DNA from: Mactra quadrangularis
Lineage: Eukaryota; Mollusca; Bivalvia; Venerida; Mactridae
Reading direction: 5' to 3'
DNA: 64,000 nucleotides
NCBI GenBank assembly: GCA_025267735.1
Contig: CM046294.1
Span: forward strand, 47,050,070-47,114,069
In this document: piece after piece, positions 59,260 to 64,000 of the stretch
Numbering within the stretch: the first letter of the stretch is position 1
Layout of the letters: each line of letters starts with the position of its first letter
The notes under the pieces: model-generated
The model's input: the letters and a program-made list of their open reading frames with translations, nothing else
Databases searched by the model: none
Told to the model about the DNA's origin: nothing
Translations under genes and position numbers: made by a program

Positions 59260-59976
59260 TCTAAGTGCTGTCTTAATGAGACCAAGTTTTGACCAGAAAA
59301 AATTGATGCAAAGCATCAAATACCGCCGGCAAGTGTTAAACATAAGACATTAATTGAAAAGTGAATAAATGTTTTGCATGAAAATATCATGTTTTAAAAA
59401 CAATAACACAGCTGTGAATTTTTGTGATAATGTATTCAAAAACAAATAAAGAAAGAAAATTAAGAATAACGTTTTTAATGAACAGTTAACACAGTCAATC
59501 AATATGCATTAAACTTTTAAACAAATTATCGAAAAATATCTTAATCATTATTTAAAATCATATGACTATGTTTACTGTTTTAATAATGATAATATCAATG
59601 ACATATCAACTGAAAAACATAATTAACAAATGTGTGGGACAAACTTCACCCAAGAACAGAACTAGAATGTTTGGGAAAAAAATATAATTACGGTGTATAT
59701 AGAATCTTTCTGATTAGGCAGTCAGCAATGTCTGTTTGTTTTGTACACATGCAAAAAGGAATATAGAAGAGGTCATTGTTATAATAATAATATTGTCAGA
59801 ATAATGATAGAAACATAATGTATAGATAAATTGTATATGATGGTAATTATGGAACTACGTTTAGGTTTTATGTATTGTAAAAAAGATCTCACAATGACAA
59901 TTTTTACACGCATAAAACAAATATTATCATGATGTAAGGTTAGCTATGTACAACATACATGTAAACGTTAATTAAA
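59260..59976. other. Non-coding DNA
   Basis: AT-rich, nothing recognised. Confidence 0.5.
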
Positions 59977-60250
59977 AAACATGGCTTAGTACTTGTGTTC
60001 AGTACAAATTCTTACCACAGAATTAAATGTACTAAAATTAATCTAGAAAAAAGCTAGTCTAAAGTAATAATTAAATTTAAATGAATAGACATCAATAAAA
60101 GCATTAAAACGCATCATTAAAAAACATGGTTTAATACTTGTGTTCAGTACAAATTCTTACCACAGAATTAAATGTACTAAAATTTATCCAGAAAAAAAGC
60201 TAGTCTAAAGTAATAATTAAATTTAAATGAATAGAAATCAATAAAGGCAA
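59977..60250. repeat. ~135-bp tandem duplication
   Basis: From aaaaaacatggcttagtact through aatttaaatgaatagacatc the sequence is repeated almost exactly from 60,117. Only a handful of substitutions are seen, so the event is recent. Confidence 0.88.
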
Positions 60251-61464
60251 AAAGAACAAAACAATACAGACAGAACAAAACCAATTTGCGATCCACACAT
60301 TCAAAACATAACTCCCGACAGCGGTTATTTCCCTTTCGACCCTCTGAGAACCAATATTTGTTTTTCGACCCTCTGAGAACTGATTATTTCTTTTAATCTT
60401 TTCTTTCTGAAAATAAGTCTTTATTTTTTAGAAAATTATAATCTTCAAAGTACTGAAAGTCTGTAGCAAATCTGTTCACGGAGACGTGCGTGAAAAACGT
60501 ACGGTATGTGTATTTTTTAGCCTGAACCTCAATTTAGGGGAGCAGATAACCTACAAAATGTTAGGGGAAACCCATAAAACATAATAAAATATTAAATACA
60601 AATTAAGAATTAGTTAAGGGGGTTGTAAACAATTGGCACTTTATGCCCCCCCCCCCCATATAGACAGAACAAACTAGGATCCAAGGAATGAGGGATACAT
60701 TCAATTAGAATAATTCAAATATTATTACATTAAGATTTAAAGGTTTCCAACAAGATTGTTTGGGATCATCAAATATATTACTCTATATAAAAAATTGAGA
60801 CCCCATTTTTCCTAAGATTGCCACCACCTTGGCTTTAGGCAGTTAAATCCTCATTCAATTGTATTTGTTATTTTAAAAGAAAAGCTTTGATGCTGTTAAT
60901 TCATGTCTTTTATTTTTCTTTAAGATAAGCGCAAAGTGATGGTGGATCTGTCACCAATAAAGTTGTAGGTTGTCATCTATTTAAGCTGGACTCCTTGTAA
61001 TGGGGAATTAGCAGAAAGTCCAAAGCACAACCACCTCTCAACCTCAGTGATCAGAAAAGGGGTCAGCTGATTCAACATCAGTTGTAAATTTATGAAATAA
61101 GGAATTATTCATTGTTATAACTCATAAACATGTACCAAAATAAAATAAATTAACAGCCCAGGCTTGACTGGGGAAAAAATAGAAAATGGATCCAGAAGAC
61201 AAGAAGAATATCAAATTTATGAAGATTTTCAAATTAATTGAAATTTCGAATGAAATGGCCTTTGCAAAGCTCTTTACTGAGATTTTACTTTAATATGTTC
61301 ACAAACTACTCCTTTCTTTTATTTTCACATATTTGGTACCAAGCTTTCTTACTTGTTAATCTTTTTAAGTTTAACAAGTGATGCCTTATAAAATGCAGTA
61401 TGCTGTTTGTCGCCCCCTCCCCAAATCCTGAATAATGTGATCATATCAGATACAACAAGTAAAT
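60251..61464. other. Non-coding DNA
   Basis: Short duplication cgaccctctgagaac (60,337 and 60,368) and a C-run near 60,645. No gene seen. Confidence 0.5.
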
Positions 61465-61755
61465 CTGTGAGCTAATGCTCACTAGTGATACCCCCGCTGT
61501 GAGAAATATGACTATCATAATGTAACTTTTATTTAACGAAATCTAAAAATATGCAACAAACAGGAAGTAGATGAGCAAGATGAGCATGAAATCGCTTTAC
61601 ACCACATGGGACTATGAGATGAAGCAATATGCAAAGTATTAGGCTGCTGCAGGTTTTAGTTGCTGAGAAAACTGCGACGGAAATTTTGTAACGGACGGAC
61701 GGACGGACAAGGGTAAAACAGTATACCCCCCTCTTCTTCGAAGCGGGGGTATAAT
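61465..61755. mobile_element. Bivalve-style repeat with gatacccccgc / gcgggggtata ends
   Basis: gatacccccgctgtg at about 61,487 mirrors gcgggggtataata near 61,744. The right part contains a (CGGA) run, cggacggacggacaaggg, and cccccctcttcttcgaagcg, which folds locally. It is probably a non-autonomous element; the class is not certain. Confidence 0.55.
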
Positions 61756-64000
61756 AAATGATGGCTAATAAGTTAATATTTTTTATATGAAGTACTTTTA
61801 AACCTCCCTACTGTGTATTCTAATTTTATTTTCAAGTGTCTGTGTAAAGAATGATTGATGTCAACAAGTAAGGTTAAGAGTTTAACAACCATTTTTAAAA
61901 TTATCATTTAATGTGCTTTATTTTTTAGCTTAATTTTATAGAGTAGCAACAAAAAAACTTACTCCATTTGTTCAGTACAGTTGAACAGGAAAAATCTAAG
62001 TTTGTGTACTAAGTACATGTATGTTGTAAGAATGGTTTCAATTTTTTTAAGTATTTTAATTCAATGAGAACTATTCATTTGTGCTAAACATGAATGCATC
62101 TTTTTATGTATTCATATAATAATGAAATGGATATTAAACTGAGTGAAATACTGATTCTGTAAAAGATTAATTTATTGTACATGTATGCATCTTGCATGTT
62201 TGATAACATTCTAAGTACAATGTATTGTATTTTATTTTATAGTATTATTAAGTGATGAATTCAAATTTTTGAAGGCAGTGGTTTCAACAGCTTATTTTGT
62301 CTCTAGTACATATTATTATTCTGATAAGTTCACGTTTGTTACACAGTTTCAAGTCTACTGTTGAGGAATATATCTTCATAAAGTGGCTTTAATATGTTGT
62401 TATCACAATTTTACCATCTCAATGGTTCGTATAATTGTACAAGTAATAAGTTTGTCAAGTTATGTATAATTATTTCCTGATTAATATTTTGATTATTTGT
62501 TAATTACTTTTCCTATATGAATTTTGAGGCCATGATGAATGATAATAAATGTGTTATTTTTCATTTACCACTCATATTTAAAAAATTTTCATGGCTTAAA
62601 TTGATAAAAACATGATATTGCAAAGTTATTAATGAAATTCTTAATAAAAGTGAGTTATTATATTATATTATCTCTCTTTGATATGAATATTGCACAAGTT
62701 TTAATTTGTCTTCCAAATATGATTGTTAAAAAGGTTATATTCAATATTTCTAATTTTATAATTCAAGCATTAAAGCTTAGAAGTGAAAAACTTTTATCAC
62801 GTTGCTGCTTTGTTCTATTTTAATCTTTACAAATACTGTTATATATTGTCACCATATGCAATATGTCCTTATATTTGCATTATTCTTGTAAATTTGTTGT
62901 TCATGTACAATGTCTTTGTTTACCTGGGCCTGACATGTTGTAAATATATGTATGGCCAAATGTACGAGGGATGATTGATAAATTCGCGGAATTCCCTTCT
63001 AAAATATTTACCCTTGGGTCAAATCACATCAAAACTCAAATAAGTGTCAAACAATTCATTTGCGTTTTTCAAAATAATATTGGTGAACATATTATCAATA
63101 TGTAAAATGAGAATAAATGGTATCCATAGCAACCCCTGTTTGGTCACTTGAAGCACGCTATTTTTTCACCTATTTTGAAAACATTAAACATGGCATTATG
63201 CACTCAATTTTGGTACAAATTATGCGCAAACATTAAATACACTAGTGTGACGTCTGGAAATCATTTCCTGAAAGTTTCATGAAATTGTTTTGAATGGTTA
63301 TTGCATATCAGAGATTTTAGAGTCATAGCTTTGAAACATCGAATACGTCAACAAATGATTTTGAGTGTGGCGCAGTCATAAATTGGTGTGTTTGACTCAA
63401 TTTGTCACCTGCAGATATGTCATCGAGAGTAATAGCACTAAATATAGCGCCACAACAACAACAAATTAGAGAAGTGAGACTCACCAACATCAGATCATCA
63501 TACATACTCAAGGTGTGACACTTGTCATAGAGGAAACTGCATGTACACCTAAATTGTATAATTAATATATTTAAGTATGAAGAATTTATGCATTTAGTGA
63601 TCACAAAAAAATATTTATACTGTGCTCTTATGAAAAAGGAACCTTTTTCTGGACAGTGTGTAATAAGGTATTGCACAGAGTTAACAATCTGCAACAAAAC
63701 CGAACCAGTATGTTTCATCAATGATACAAATAAACTGTTTATACCATTTCTTAAAATGTTTATGTCAATTTGAGGTATACATCATAGAATTGTTTTAAGT
63801 TCTGCTTTATTTTTTAATTATAAGGGAGGTAACTCTGTATTTACTAACATTCATTTTTTTGTTTCACTAAATTTTGTATAAAACACAAACCTGAATTCAT
63901 AACATTTTGAAAATTTTCTTGCATACAATAATGGACATTGCGTTCCAATTCATCACCAATCTAGGGCCAGTTCCCTCTAAAAGAATTCTGAAATTCCTGT
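61756..64000. other. AT-rich non-coding DNA to the window end
   Basis: No exon-like ORF. gtacgagggatgattgataa at 62,960 resembles a mariner-type terminal repeat, but no partner or transposase is seen. The 132-codon minus ORF at 63,323-63,721 has no recognisable domain. Confidence 0.45.

Noticed and set aside
62960..62990. Mariner terminal repeat (gtacgagggatgattgataa)
   Set aside because: Only one end is seen, and no partner repeat or transposase lies downstream in the window.
63323..63721. 132-codon minus-strand ORF as a host gene
   Set aside because: No recognisable domain, no splice signals consistent with neighbours and ordinary AT-rich composition.

Overview
The window is AT-rich animal nuclear DNA. 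It holds introns, several tRNA-derived SINEs, many inverted-repeat DNA transposons, two copies of one non-LTR retrotransposon, and micro- and minisatellites. The types of SINE, MITE and LINE suggest a mollusc, most likely a bivalve. This is an inference from repeat style; no search was run. Nothing looks prokaryotic.

The only complete host gene I can assemble is on the minus strand, about 22,729 down to 4,640. It has three coding exons (22,627-22,558; 20,598-20,548; 5,779-4,983). Both introns have GT/AG borders and matching phases. It has a TATA box and a perfect CRE palindrome upstream, a TCAG initiator 31 nt below the TATA box, a start codon in good context with an in-frame stop just upstream, and an AATAAA signal after the stop. 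It encodes about 305 residues of a Val/Cys/Asp/Glu-rich protein. That protein has seven exact-length copies of the 9-residue unit VEGCVGESL and two copies of a 31-residue unit. I recognise no family, and this is the best candidate for something undescribed.

Layout. 1-3,200: 227-bp satellite with related flanks. 3,406-3,584: small pogo-like MITE. 3,590-4,205: 27-bp minisatellite. 4,640-22,729: the host gene. Its 14.8-kb second intron holds an AT-rich 110-125 bp tandem array, a TTAA-flanked foldback element, a 2-kb long-TIR element with a nested hairpin, a dead Tigger/pogo transposon, a hAT-like MITE and a LINE 3' fragment. Its first intron holds a second foldback copy in inverted orientation. 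22,800-30,800: MITEs, SINEs and a trinucleotide tract. 30,900-31,177: CT/CCCT microsatellite abutting a 5'-truncated dead LINE (to about 34,115). 34,200-43,580: MITEs, palindromes, a LINE tail, a Tc1-like fragment and a HECT-like coding fragment. 43,918-47,468: 3.55-kb CACTG-ended element, followed directly by a 21-bp minisatellite. 50,030-55,318: nearly full-length LINE of the same family, with intact ORF1 and an ORF2 broken by one stop and one frameshift. 56,200-59,260: MITE, transposase-like exon relic and a YqaJ-exonuclease-like fragment between two oppositely oriented SINEs. 59,260-64,000: AT-rich non-coding DNA with a tandem duplication and one more bivalve-style repeat.

Most of the remaining open frames (satellite ORFs, the antisense of exon 3, minisatellite ORFs) are by-products of repeats.
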